Below, one piece after another: positions 34,028 to 45,905 of a stretch of DNA of 56,500 nt. The notes under the pieces are model-generated. The model was given only the letters and a program-made list of their open reading frames with translations, was not told where the DNA came from and made no database searches. The stretch comes from Cristatella mucedo (Eukaryota; Bryozoa; Phylactolaemata; Cristatellidae). Every line of letters starts with the position of its first letter. Position 1 is the stretch's first letter. The translations under genes and the position numbers were made by a program. The stretch spans positions 3,403,501-3,460,000 of the forward strand of contig WPIO01000007.1 in assembly GCA_009760855.2 (NCBI GenBank), read 5' to 3'.

Positions 34028-35040
34028 CCTCACCACTGCCGACCGATAGCCAGGGGTCAGGAAAGACCGAGCATTGGCTGCATATTTATCGGTCTTGTTC
34101 TGGGTCACCCTAATCAGAGCATCATCACTGTTATCGAGCGGCACCGTCACATCAACAATTACTAAATCAATGCCGCTGTCAATGACCAGGTCTGGCTTGA
34201 CAGCCAGACCAGAGGCCGGAGGGCGCGGGCTGCCGGCATGCAGTTGAGCACAGTGGCCGGAATAAAATAAATAAATCCTAGCTGATTAAACAGCCTCTTT
34301 TGTATAGCGACAGAAGAGCTTTTACGGCTATCACCACCGCTTGCAGTGGCAATAAAGGATCGCCCCAACGCAGGAATCGAACCCACGACCTCGGGACCGC
34401 GGCCGTGACAGCAACCGCCTTACCTAGTGTCACGGAAGAGCTCCAATTAGGATGCCCAGAACCAGTTTACGTCATTCCGTAAATTGCATGTAGCATCGGC
34501 CGCCAGTGGCTCAACATGTGGTAAGTGGTCTCTGTCTACGTGCGGCATAGGCGGCAGCTATAACCGTCCCGGGTATGCCTGACTCCTGGCAGCAGCCACC
34601 TGCAGCACGTACAGGCGCGATCGGTGCACGAACCGTCAAGCCGGCAACGACAGGCCAAGACTCGCGGTCAAGAAGTGACTGTGGGTGGCGAATATGTCCA
34701 TGGCCAGGAGTGGCTGACCCTGCCCTGTGCAGACTAGGCCGCCCAAGCACGGCTTTCCGAGAGCCTGGCAAACTCTCAAAGCTTCCGGGTGACCACTCGT
34801 GTCACAACCCAGTGCTCGATGCCGTCAGGGTCAGTGGACACAGCCAGCACTTCAGGGCCGGTCAGCAAGAGGCGACAAGGGAGCCGCTTTAGGCACTTGT
34901 GCACGTCCGACCACAGTGAGATCGGGCTGACCCTGTTGCCAGGGCCGAACGCTGCTAGGCTCATGTATTGCGAACGCTCATCGTCAGACTATGGCCTGCC
35001 ATCCAGGCTGGCGACTGTCCGGTGGAGTCTGTGACGGGTG
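34028..35040 (-). mobile_element. R2/NeSL-type LINE C-terminus, SINE-interrupted
   Basis: Minus-strand fragment of the same kind as 10150-11095. A zinc-knuckle region reads YSCRLCRT, a stop, then TETTYHMLSHWRPML (about 34500-34575). After a SINE insertion (34273-34440), the endonuclease reads KPDLVIDSGIDLVIVDVTVP, then LDNSDDALIRVTQNK and FLTPGYRSAVV (about 34040-34200). The VDVTVP and GYRS blocks match the copy at 10.8 kb. Its 3' side is cut where the L2-like element begins. Upstream to 35040 the frames are less certain. Confidence 0.75.
34273..34440 (-). mobile_element. tRNA-derived SINE, copy 3
   Basis: B box GGTTCGATTCC on the minus strand (34373-34383), an A-box-like CTAGGTAAGGCGG upstream, then the shared body and the end AGGCTGTTTAATCAGCTAGG. 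Close in sequence to the copy at 54330. It splits the RLE-type element between zinc knuckle and endonuclease. Confidence 0.85.
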
Positions 35041-35892
35041 ACTTGATGCATGATTTTTTGCAACGAGTGCTAACGATGAGGAATAAAATCGATAGTTCAT
35101 TCGCTTCACAACAGCACTCCTGCATTCAGTTACATGAATAGACTCAAATGCTTAACGTACACAAGGAATCTCCCAATTCCCTATTTATGCAATCCACATT
35201 CGAGCAACCATTTGCAAAGCACATCTGTAACTGCTTTGATGCCTGTACTAACGAAGCATTAACCTTTAGTTTTTTCACTGGGCCTCGCCTTCAGCATAAT
35301 GAAAGGGCTCAATTTTTAGTTAGGCCTATAGTTTAGCCACACTAAAGAACGCAGGGATGGACGGAGTGTGACAGGTAAGTATCCAATCTACGCTATACAG
35401 TTCCTACGAACTACTCATTATTATGTGCGGAATAGATTGTGTAGGGATTTTGCGTAGCTCCATACTGACTTGTAATTTCCCGATGTACTGTGCTAATTTG
35501 TAAATAGTTTAGTTAGTGCAACTAACCTGAGGCAGGGAGTCTTTTGTGTGCTTTTACTTGCATGTCTTTGCACGATAACTGCGATCTTTTTATGAGCAGC
35601 TAAGTAGGATATAGTGCTTATCGTTAAGTATTGGTTAGCGCTTCTTTAGGCAATTTTTGAAGAGCCAGTATAGCAAATTATGTTCACTTAGGGTACGACA
35701 CGGAAGATTTATTACTATTCGCCAGTGATTCGTTGTTATTTTCGTAGCTTGACCAGTGTCACGCTCTACTCTGTCGTATCTACTTACTAAATTCTCTTCA
35801 TAACTAAACTCGTCTGCCTCATCAGTAGCTTTCTACTAAATAGAATTTTGAAATACATCGGCCAACGGGATTTAACTACTTATGGGGGCAGT
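35041..35892. other. No gene recognised
   Basis: AT-rich, with no repeat or protein recognised. A donor-like GACAG|GTAAGT lies near 35373 without a recognisable exon before it. Confidence 0.45.
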
Positions 35893-37098
35893 TTAATGAT
35901 AATAATAATAATGATAATAAGAAGAATAATAATGCACTTTATAAAGTGCTCTCAGAGAAATCAATCACTTTCTAGGCGCTTTACATTCTCTGCAAAGGAA
36001 ACACTATCTAAAGGAGAGTATCATGCTTGATAAATAACAGGAATAACCTGGCTAGGGGTGACATGCACAGGGTCAGCCTGCAAGCATGGTTGGTGGCGGC
36101 ATGCAAAGTGTCAGCATGCACAAGCACATAAAGGACGACTCACAGGGACCCACTGAATGCTGTCATAAATAAGAGCGTTTTAGTTTTTTTTCTAATGTGG
36201 TCAAGTCAGGTGATGTCGTGACCCAAGTCGGGAGTGAGTTCCACGCTTTGGGAGCATACTAACTGAATGCACGGTCTCCAAAGGATTTGAGGTTTGTACG
36301 AGGTATTGGTAAACAATTAGTTTCCGAAAAGCACTGAAGCCTAGTCATCATTCCAGCAAACAGGCAGGACTAAATGAGTGAGGTCAGTAGCAGGAACAAC
36401 AGATCTATTAACGAGTGGTACGATGCTTAGCCTGATGTTGGGGTATATCTGAAAGGTAGGCTGGAGCCAAAGAACGAAGGGACCTAAATGTGAGCGACAG
36501 AACCTTGACGTTGATCCGTTGCTTGACTGGTAGCCAGTGCAGGTCGACGAGAAGTGGTGTGCTGTGGAAACTGCTACGCTTACGACAGACTAGCCTAGCA
36601 GCAGAGTTTTGCACCAGCTGTAATCGCCTGATCGCACATGCCGGTAGGCCAGCAAGCAGTGAGTTACAGAAGTCAAGATAGGATGTCACAAATGCATGGA
36701 CCAACTTAGACGTGGTATCCCTATCTAAACAAGCCCAAATTTCAGCAATGTGCAGCTGAAAGTAGGCAGATTTGATCGTGGAGCTGATGTGGTCGTCTAA
36801 TGAAAGGTCATTTTGAAACATGGCACCGAGATTTCGTGCTGACTCAGCTGGAGATAAGCTGGCAGAGCCGATTTCGAAGGTCAGTTTTTCCAATTTCCGA
36901 ATCACACTGGTTTGCCCATAACTAGTAAGTTAGTTTATCATCCTTCAATTTAAGAAAATTGGCCACCATCGATGTGCGGATGTCATCAATACATGCAGCA
37001 AGTGAGTTGAGTGAATTCGAGGTGCTCGAAGGCTGGGAGGGATCAAAGCAAAGGTACAACTGAGTGTCATCCGCATAGAAGTGAAAGCCTAGGTTTAT
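35893..37098 (-). mobile_element. L2/CR1-like LINE, 3' RT half and tail
   Basis: (ATT)n tail and stem-loop at 35893-35990, then 3' UTR. An open frame of 165 codons (36408-36905) reads RKLEKLTFEIGSASLSPAES, LSLDDHISSTIKSAYFQLH, FCNSLLAGLPACAIRRLQLV and LHWLPVKQRINVKVLSLTF. It is 5'-truncated just after the DTQLYLCFDPSQPS region. An unrelated 80-bp block (36333-36412) interrupts the alignment with the copy at 32.9 kb. Confidence 0.88.
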
Positions 37099-38164
37099 CT
37101 CATAATGAGTATCGAGGCCGAAATGAGCCCTGATTAAAACTGGATAAGCTCATACGGACTTGTGAATCGTGTAGCTTAACAAATAGAAGATGCAAGAACA
37201 AAACCTACTTGAAGGGCAGCAAAAAAGACAAATTATGTTAACCTGAAATTCGCCTGCAAGGCAAATACAGTTGCATTTTATACGATAGCTATGCACTTCC
37301 ATCTTAGCGTTTTAAGCTAGCAATCATTGGGCTCCTTAAATTTTTTTCAGGTTTTTCGGATGCAAAAGAGCAGAGAGCCTAGCACTCTTAGCAAGGCGTT
37401 GAGCTTTAGGCTTAAACGTGACAAAACAGTATTGTGGGGGAGGATTGGTGCCACGCCCACACGTGCCAAGCTTCCCTTGAGCCGATCGCCAAGCCTGAGC
37501 CTTTTGTTGCGGTGCAAGCGGAAGCCATAATTACCCACGTCAGCATGCACCCAGGAGGCTGGCAGCATTAGCTAAGGACCTCAATGAATGGCACTGTCGG
37601 AAGCACTTGCAACCTTGTAGGACGTTAGTGTTCCTCGGATCTCACAGCCAGAGGGAGATTAATAGGCAAAGAATAGGGCCTCGTTCCTGAGTTTTTAATT
37701 TCACGCCTACATTACTTCAATTTTCTTTGGTTAGGATTCTCAGCCTGTGCATTAGATCGTCTGCAACTGACGTACGGATCCACTGGTCTGTTGTCATCCG
37801 CCCAGCTACCCAATCATGCAGCTTCTCACTCAACTTCTGTAGCTCTTCTATCGAGCAGCAAATCTAGAACAATATCACTCACTCTTGCTTTCAGATCGGT
37901 TGATGTAATTGCATTCTCTTACCTATTGCTCTCTCAGTGTCTCCGGCGTGCCATCGCAGGAACTCAAAATCCTCGGCTTCTAGTCGTCTTGCATTTCCTA
38001 TTAATACAATAAAATCTTTTAGTAAGCCAGTTTCCGGTTTGTATGCACCGAGAGTCTAGAACTCGCTTGTGGCTCAGCTACACCCCTCACTGTATTTGCA
38101 TCATATTAGTTTCTGTTAAAATACACCGGTTTCGATCGCCTGTGCCTGTGTCTCAGTGAGCTCG
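37099..38164. other. No gene recognised
   Basis: Frames of up to 73 codons on both strands, none recognisable. Confidence 0.45.
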
Positions 38165-38556
38165 TCTTTTGTACGTCTTTGGAGACCGTGCATTCAGTTA
38201 GTATGCTCCCAAAGCGTGGAACTCACTCCCAACTTGGGTCACGACATCCCCTGACTTAACCACATTTAAAAAAAAAAATTAAAAACGCATTTATTTATGA
38301 CAGCATTTAGCTTGGCTCTTGTGAGTCGTCCTGTATGCGCTTATGCATGCTAACACTGTGCATGCTGCCACGAACCACACTTGCACTCTGACCGTGTGCA
38401 TGTCACCCTTAACCCTGTTATTCATGTTGTTTTTCAAGCATGATATTACTCACCATTCAATCGCGTTTCCCTTTGAGGCAATTGTAAAGCACCTAGAAAG
38501 AGATCAAGTTCTCTAAGGGCGATTTATCAGGTGCATTATTATTATTATTATTATTA
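38165..38556 (+). mobile_element. L2-like LINE 3' end
   Basis: Ends of ORF2 (a GGAGACCGTGCATTCAGTTA block and an AAAGCGTGGAACTCACTCCC block), 3' UTR, stem-loop and ATTATTATTATT tail. 5'-truncated. Confidence 0.85.
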
Positions 38557-38624
38557 AACTATTAGCAGGACTATTATCCGGATCTCCAAAAAGGTCTCCC
38601 AAAAACTCCACAACACTGCGAATA

Positions 38625-39435
38625 ATGCGTGCGAGAATATCTGCTTCATCTCTGCTGCTCAGTCCTCCCTCCGATCTGTCATCATTGGTAGATAGCTGCA
38701 AAACGACACTAGCTGACACGCTCGATGAGTTTGCACCTCTGACAAAGCACACTGTGCGCCCCTGCCCAGACGGCCTATGGTTTACCACAGACATTAAACT
38801 AGCCAGGTCTAGTAAACGAAAGCTTGAAAAAGCATGCAAAAGATCACGACTAACTGTCCATCGAAAGACATATGAAGACTACAGTAGGTCGTACCAATCG
38901 ATCCTAGCATAGGCCAAGTCTAGCTTCTATAGAAACATTGTTGAATCACAGATGCACAATCCCAAAATGCTGATGTCGACAATAAATCATCTCCTCAACC
39001 GTTCCCAGATTAGCTCCTTCCCTGATGATCCTTGTGAAGATCTAGCCGATCGCTTCTCTCGATTCTTTGTGCAGAAGATAGACAAGATCAAGGAATCCAT
39101 CCCTGCGATGACAACCTCCCCACTAGAATGCTGTTCCTCGGTTCCTGGCTGCACTTCAATGTCTGCATTTAAGCAGGTCACTAGTGATCTAGTCCTAAAG
39201 TTCGTATCTCAATCAAAGAAGACAACAAGTCCTCTGGAACCTATTCCTACTGTCCTGCTCCTACGTTGCATTGATCTGCTGCTGCCATGCATAACTAACA
39301 TCATCAATATGTCATTAGCCTCAGGTCATGTCCCAGCACCTTTTAAAGAAGCTGTAATCAGGCCACTTCTCAAGAAACCGACACTAGACCAAGAGAACTT
39401 AAGCAACTACCGCCCAGTCTCCCTTCTACCATTCC
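38625..39435 (+). mobile_element. L2-like ORF2 fragment, linker and RT start
   Basis: A single reading frame, broken only by TAG at 38910-38912. It covers the endonuclease-RT linker and the beginning of the RT: LSSLVDSCKTTLADTLDEFA, FTTDIKLARSSKRKLEKACK, ADRFSRFFVQKIDKIKESIP, VPAPFKEAVIRPLLKKPTLD and SNYRPVSLLPF. LLKKP and NYRPVS are hallmark RT motifs of CR1/L2-type LINEs. After about 39435 the frame runs into unrelated sequence to 39641. This is the most intact ORF2 piece in the window. It lies directly after another copy's 3' tail, so two copies are joined. Confidence 0.9.
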
Positions 39436-40102
39436 GTGGTGAAAATACAACCGGCCCAAAATCACTGTGCGCCTTTCTACTTCGTCACCCGAAGGCTGAA
39501 GTGCTTGTCTGTGTAGTAGTTTTTTACCCTGTGTCTTCACACCCATTCTTTGTTCAGGCGCAGGTGATTTTCTGCAGAGCAGTTAACCGCAATGCACCTT
39601 CTTTCGCTAGCCGTTCACGGACAAGACAGATTTACGTTTAGCCATCATGTCTAGATGAAGCCCAGCTGGCGATTGGCACAGACTAACGCTAAGGCAATAC
39701 ACGTGCCACCCCAGTAGCCTGGCGTCTCTCGGCCGAACAGTACTCCATCCAATATCTATGCCCGCAAACGCCATGACAAACCTTAGCTAGTTCTTTAAGT
39801 TGCTAAAACCACCTATAGGTGCTAAACATCGAAAGTTAGAAAGCCCCTCTTGTTTTTTATGTGATTATGTGTAATAAGACTAATACTCGACTATTCTCTT
39901 ATGGAAAAGGTGTTTGGTCCTCGGTACCAACCAGGCCACTGCCTACGGTCTTTTAGCTCATGTGAATGTTATGCACTTAATAAAAATGCAGCAACTATTG
40001 ACGATAGTTCAAGGTAATGAGCCCTCAAGAAAGGCTTTCGAATATATCTCCAATGAGGTACACATTTATAGCTGCTCTGACTCAAGTGTTGAGTTGCACC
40101 AA
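39436..40102. other. No gene recognised
   Basis: Sequence beyond the L2 break point; the continuing frame to 39641 shows no known domain. Confidence 0.4.
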
Positions 40103-40405
40103 TAATCGCAAATCCTTTGGAGACCGTGCCTCAAATTCTTATGCTCCATAAACCTGAAACTCACTCCGAATTGACCTCATTAAATCTCTTGATTTAAGCA
40201 TCGTTGTAAATGAAGCTAAAAATCCACCTTCTCTCAGCAGCTTTGGCTTGGTCCGTTTTAATTTCTTTAGTGTGTGCTCATGCTTGCAGATAATGAGCCT
40301 GTCATCAAAAACTTTTTAGAGTGATTCATTAGCGGCATATTCAAAGTTCCCAAAAAGGCTTTAGTTCTCTCAGTGAGGTATGAAAACATCTTTGCGTTAT
40401 TAAAT
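40103..40405 (+). mobile_element. Old L2-like LINE 3' end
   Basis: AAATCCTTTGGAGACCGTGC and CTCACTCCGAATTGA match the ends of other copies; the stem-loop is only recognisable as AAAAGGCTTTAGTTCTCTCA. Strongly decayed. Confidence 0.6.
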
Positions 40406-41200
40406 TATGCTTTCATAAGTCGTTAAATAATTTTCAACAAAAAATAAAACGCCCTCTGCATCACGCAAGCACCTTCCTCAATTTTAGATGCTCAGACTTG
40501 CTACGGGCAATACGAGCTAGCACTCATGTAATATCCTTAGCCTCGGCTTTGGTCGGTATGCGGTCACGTGCTCGGACTGTATCCGTGCTTTCTCCTTAGG
40601 CTCGAGTTTGTTTATGGCTTCCACCAATGAGCTCATCTTCACACTATAATCTTAAATTCATCGCTGCAGAAGGAGAACGTAATAACTTCGGCCCAGTCGC
40701 TATCCTGGAGAGCTCGTAAAGCGATAAGCCATGAAATTAAGTTCGTGCCGGATTTAGTGCCAATAGCTCCTCAAAGTCATTACTACCGATCAGGAATAAA
40801 GACTTTCCCAGGAACTTAATTTTGGTAGAGTCTTCGGGGTTACTATCCCGGATCTTAACGGACTGTAGATCTAAAGTCTTTTCTGAACACGCATCGTCTT
40901 TCTTATAACCTCACTGACACTAAAGCATCGGTGAGACCTATTTAAGTGGGTAATTTCGCAGCTTAGATGCCAACAGCTAATGATAATCTAGTTTAAGAAA
41001 CAATCGTCAGTTTTCTTCAAGATTGATCTCATTTTAACACTTAAAATCTTCCCGTTGCCTATGGAACGTGCAGACTTAACAGAGGGTATCGTTTGTTGAG
41101 GCACAGAAACATAAATCTGACTGTTGCTTTCATTCGTGACAGCTTTTCAGTATTTCATTTGGCAAAGAGTCCTCACCTGCACTTCGTTTGCGCTAGCTGA
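40406..41200. other. No gene recognised
   Basis: No repeat or protein identified. Confidence 0.4.
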
Positions 41201-41690
41201 CTTTGAAATAGCACCTTTAGGGGCAGGTCACAGATCATCCGAGAAACCTCTGAAGTATGGGGTACCTCCGGGTTCTGTGCATAGTCAAGTCCTTTTCACG
41301 GTTTATACTCTATCACTTGCTGATGTGATTGACAGGAACCATCTGGGCTTTTACTTTTATGCAAATGAAACTCAGTTGTACCATGACTTTGATCCCACCC
41401 AGGCCCCAGCACGTCAAATTCTCTCAACTCCCTTGCTGCATGTATTGATTACATGCGCATATGGATGGCAGCAAACTTTATTAAAGCGAAAAATGATTAA
41501 ACCAAATTGCTCGGTTTTGGCCAATCAAGCGTAATTCAGAAATTAGAAAACGTAATGCTTTAAATTGGCTCTGCCAGAATTTGCCTTGTCGAATCTACAC
41601 ATAGGTTTGGCGTCTCGTTACTTGGTGACCTTTCATTAGACGATCACATGAGCTCAACTGTCAAGTCTGCCTACTTTAAGCTATGTAATG
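41201..41690 (+). mobile_element. L2-like LINE RT, left part of interrupted copy
   Basis: Decayed RT: HRSSEKPLKYGVPPGSV, LFTVYTLSLADVIDRNHLGF and FYANETQLYHDFDPTQ (YADD changed to YANE). It continues to a CTACTTTAAGCTATGTAAT block, where homology stops, and resumes at 43145. Confidence 0.85.
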
Positions 41691-41825
41691 TATCTCCATC
41701 TGTAACTCCACTAAGTCATGAAGACTATGTGGGTGTTACACAGGTGAGTTTTGCATAGCACACTCACAGCTTAAACGGCTTTCGCTACGCATTCGGTAGT
41801 CAACAGACTTCGTCTCACGCAAAAA
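41691..41825. repeat. Short dispersed repeat X, copy 1
   Basis: About 135 bases similar to 46136-46270: TCTGTAACT, a GTGTTAC.CAG block, GAGTTTTG.ATA.CACACT and TCTCACG, in the same order. In the copy at 46.1 kb it is an insertion relative to its segmental duplicate, so it behaves as a mobile unit. Class unknown. Confidence 0.55.
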
Positions 41826-41889
41826 AGAGAAAGTGGAAAGCATAGCAGAGTCAAGAGAACAGTTAAGGTAGTGAGTAGCATAGAAGTAG

Positions 41890-43144
41890 CAGCTCAGGAC
41901 CGCTGAAAAGGATGTGCCGTAGTCGACAGTAGGAGAGCAGTTTTCGTTGCGTAAGAATTGTGGAAGCGAGTTCTAGGACATGCAGAGCTAAAGCTTCTGT
42001 CGCCGGCTGTCTTTATGCGGAGGAATGGGACAGCTAATTTATTGTCCACACAGTACCTGAGGGCTCGAACAGGCTGAAACTGATGCAGCAGTTCAGCTAG
42101 GTACGAAGGAGCCAAGCCGTGGCGGGCCTTGTGGGTCAGCGTAAGAACTTTGCTCTGTGTCCTTTGCTCAACCGGCAACCATCCTAGCTCTTTCAGCAAG
42201 GGAGACACGTGCTCAAACCGCTGGGACTTGAAGACAAGCCTTGCAGCCATATTCATAGTCCGCTGTAGTGACATACTAGCTTTCTTTGGTAGCCCAGCCA
42301 AAAGGGAATTACAATAATCAAGCCGAGACAGAACTAAAGAACCAGTTAAATTGTTTACAAGCCACTGTAAGAGACTGCTCCTAATCTTGGATAGGGATCG
42401 GATGTGATGGCTAGCTGTATAGGCAGTCTTCTGAATGTAGCTTTTGAAATTGAGGCATCTGTCAAAAACGACACCTAAATTTTGAGCACGTGGTGAAGGT
42501 CGCACAATAGAATTACCTATTAGAACAGCAAAGCCTTTTAATCCAGCCACATGCTTAGGGTGTCCTATGAGCAGCAGTTCGGTTTTATCGTCATTTAATT
42601 TCAGGAAGTTTGCCGACATCCAGGATCAAATATCGGCAAGGCAAGCATTCAGTTTCTCAGTTGCTGCAGCAGATTCCGGCGGTTTAAATGACAAATACAA
42701 CTGAGTATCGTCAGCATAGAAGTGATACCCTATTCCATGGGCCTTAATCACTTTTCCCAGAAGTTGTGTATAAATGGAGAACAGCAAGGGACCGAGTACA
42801 GACCCTTGAGGGACTTCACAAGTGACCCTTCTCGTGTCTGAGACCTGACCCCCCACACGACACGGATTGAACACGATCAGACAAGTATGATTTAAACCGG
42901 GCCAGTGTTAGTCTGCCAGACAGATCGTTGTTCTCAATCGTTCAAGCAGAACTTCGTGATCAATGGTGTCGAAGGCAGCAGACAGATCTAGCAGAGCTAG
43001 GGCAGTGACATTCCCGTCTTCGTTGCCACGTAGAATGTCATTTTTGACACGGAGGAGATCAGTTTCATTAGAGTGCTGCCTCTTGAACCCTGATTGAAAT
43101 CTTTCTGACATTCCATTATTTTCAATACGTTCAACCAGCTGCTT
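41890..43144 (-). mobile_element. Second L2-type LINE lineage, RT region
   Basis: Distinct from the common L2-like family. It reads ALALLDLSAAFDTIDHEVLL (42908-43111), [20 protein letters not shown] and [19 protein letters not shown] (42626-42874). A 241-codon frame (41894-42619) follows, with MSANFLKLNDDKTELLLIGH, SKIRSSLLQWLVNNLTGS, RLDYCNSLLAGLPKKASMSL and ELGWLPVEQRTQSKVL. The catalytic YADD is intact. One stop and one frameshift separate the blocks, so decay is modest. No stem-loop or ATT tail of the common family is seen. Nested in the plus-strand copy at 41201-43885. Confidence 0.92.
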
Positions 43145-43885
43145 AGCAGCAAGCTACATGGCATTGCTAAAATTCAGGCTTGTTTAGGCAGGGATACCAC
43201 ATCTAAATTGAGCCAAGCATTTGTGACATCACTTCTTGACTTCTGTATCTCAGTGCTTGCTGGTCTACCGGCCTGTGCAACTAGGTGCTTACAGCTAGCG
43301 CGAAACTCTTCAGCTAGGTTTTTCTGTCGTGAGCGTCACAGTTGCCACATCACACCACTTCTTGCTGACCTGCAGTAGCTCCCAGTCAAGCAACGCACAG
43401 CCTTCAAGGTTCTTTCACTTACTTTACGGTTGTTGGTTCAAGCGTTTCTATCAGACCTACTTTCACAGAGGGCTAAGCATCGTATAACTCGCTTTTTGGA
43501 AACTAACCGTTTACCTATACCTCGAGCGATCCTCAAATTCTTTGGAAACCACGCCTTTAACTCGTATACTCCCATAGCGTGGAACTTATTCCCGACTTGA
43601 GTCACGACATCCCTAACTTGACCAAATTAAAAAGAAAATAAAAACACGTCTATTTATCCCACCATTTTGTGTCTCCATGTGATTCGTCCTTTACGTGGTT
43701 TTGTATTCTGACACTGCGCATGCTGTGACTAACCATTTTTGCATGCTGAGCCTGTGCATGTCATTGAGTATGCTATTACTAACCACTCAATCGCATGTCT
43801 TTCGCAGCAAATGTAAAGTGCCTTCAAAGAGATTGAGTTCTCTGAGGCCACTATGTATTAGGTGCATGCATTATTTTTCGTCTCA
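43145..43885 (+). mobile_element. L2-like LINE, right part of interrupted copy
   Basis: Resumes at a CAAGCTACATGGCATTGCTA block and runs through the ORF2 C-terminus and 3' UTR to TTGAGTTCTCTGAGGCCACT and a short ATTATTTTT tail. Confidence 0.82.
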
Positions 43886-44271
43886 AGGCAAATGCCCAAA
43901 CGGAATCACTCGGCATTTGGTGGCAGCTGCACGTACTATTTTCCCATAAACAAAGCCGAGTGTCCTGGAAGAGTACTAGCACTACAGACCTGAGAAAAAT
44001 GTATGACTGACTTTTTCCCGCTTACCACCGCTCGAATATGTGAGAAAGACCGGATAAGACGGATGGATTTCCAACCAAGGCCAACTGACCGCCACTGCAT
44101 ACATTACAATCACTGCTGCATTCCTTGGAGTCGGCTATTATGAGAAAGTGGATAAGAAAAGGAATGCTAGCAAGTAAGAAGAGTTTGCCTAAAAATTGCA
44201 TTTCGTAGCCATTGTGCAAAGTTTTGGGCGCATGGACGTATTCCCTGCTCATTTCTCAGTGTTGGGTGAGC
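43886..44271. other. No gene recognised
   Basis: Short spacer with no identified feature. Confidence 0.4.
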
Positions 44272-44442
44272 TGCGATGGCATACTAGGTGGTAGCTTTTC
44301 GAGACCTTGATTTCGAGGTCGTGGCTTCGAATCCTGCTGTTGGCAATCTTTAATTTCCACTGCAAGCGGTGGTAATAGCCGTCAAAGCTCTACTGTCGCT
44401 ACACAGAAGAGGCAGTTAAATCAGTATTTAATTTATTTAAAT
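44272..44442 (+). mobile_element. tRNA-derived SINE, copy 4
   Basis: A-box-like ATACTAGGTGGTAG, B box GGCTTCGAATCC (44323-44334), then the shared body CCACTGCAAGCGGTGGTAAT and GCCGTCAAAGCTCTACTGTC. Ends in ATTTAATTTATTT. Confidence 0.8.
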
Positions 44443-45734
44443 CCGAATCTAAATTAAAAATCTAAATTAAATTTATATCAGTATTTAAATCTAGTATTTA
44501 TTTATTTATGGTCTTTCTGCTACCGTATTGGCAAGATAAAGCACTAGACCATTGAGGGAGCTGTAGAAAACACCCACTTAGTCCTTGCTTTACAGAGCTG
44601 TAGGCGGAAATAGATCGCATTGCAGAAACTGGATGTTTTGTCGGAGGTACATGATGAAGACGCGAATGCAATGCATAGTGTCCAACAAAATAAATGGCTA
44701 GTGTCTGATTAGCGTTCAATTGCCATTTGTTCCTGGATGTATTTGACCTGCACCCTGATTTTGATTTTAGTTGGCTGGTGCTATGAGGAAGCATTAAGTT
44801 TGAGCCACTCTGACTTGCATCAGCTGCCCGATTCGGTTCTGCCCCTCTATACAGGGACATGTGGAGCAGCCGAAGCTGGAGGGTAATCAGTACCGAGTTG
44901 GTTCAGATTTGGTGCAGCCTAACCAGGAAATTATAGTGCCTAAACCAGCTTTAGTCGGAATGCGGATGTGTCTACTAACGCCGGACATGCATTGAATTTC
45001 CGCTAACGCACTCAGAGTCATTAGCTGACAGCCATTTTCCCAGCCCTAAACCAGCGACTGAAGACTGTGCTGAGCAGGAAGGAGGATGCGTCGAAGGGTG
45101 TTGGCGGTTTCGCCGTGCCTCCTAGCCTAATTTAGCGCCGTACCGTGTCAGTCCAAAGAAGTTTCTGGCGTGGGTTCTTGTGATGGCCCCATGAGTTCCT
45201 GGATGAGCTCATCGCTAACGCGGGCCGGTAGGCACAATGACTAGCGCGTGGATTTTAGGGCTTTAACGTCCGGCGTCTTGAGAGGCAGTCTTTCCTTATC
45301 TTCTATTAGCCTTCGCATAGATCTCATTCTCATTGCCTCGTCAAGATTCTCTCAGAATGTGCTGTGTCAAGATTTCCATCCGCTCCCAAACGGACAAGAC
45401 GTCGGAGACGACGGTTTGCAAACACCCCAAGTGGCGAGCTTGTGTCTCTCCTGCTACTTCTCAAGGACACGTATCGCCCCTGCACAGCGAACGTCTTGGC
45501 CACACAGCAATACTCGGCCATACTCCGAAAGCGTCAGGCTCTTCGGTTCCTGAGAGGGCTCTTTCTAGGCTAAACAGATCATAAGCAGGCATTACTTTCC
45601 AATCGCCTCTCTTACAATCCCACGTCTTGGAAAGTATGGGCTTCAAAGTAGGACTGACCCTTGAACGTACCCATTTGTGTGCGATATGGTAGGCACTGGT
45701 TCTGAGGGTTTCAGTACGTAGCAGTAGTGGTTTT
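44443..45734. other. No gene recognised
   Basis: Overlapping frames at 45248-45862 on both strands, one Arg-rich (45364-45573). None resembles a known family and no repeat was seen. Confidence 0.4.
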
Positions 45735-45905
45735 AAGTCGAGTTTGGTACAGTGTTTGCTCTTCACTGCTCGTCTCGTGGGTTTAAGTCCTGCAGCGGTC
45801 GATCCTCTATTGACCCCATCAAGCATCAATGATGAGATGCACGAAGGCTCTTCTGCCGCCAAATGAGTGAGACTGTTAAACCAGCTTACCTTGTTTACGT
45901 CATAC
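45735..45905 (+). mobile_element. tRNA-derived SINE-like, copy 5 (in duplication)
   Basis: CTCGTGGGTTTAAGTCCTGC carries a B-box-like GGGTTTAAGTCC; the body keeps GAAGGCTCTTCTGCCGCC and GACTGTTAAACCAGC. It is more diverged than copies 3 and 8. The duplicate is at 51405. Confidence 0.6.
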
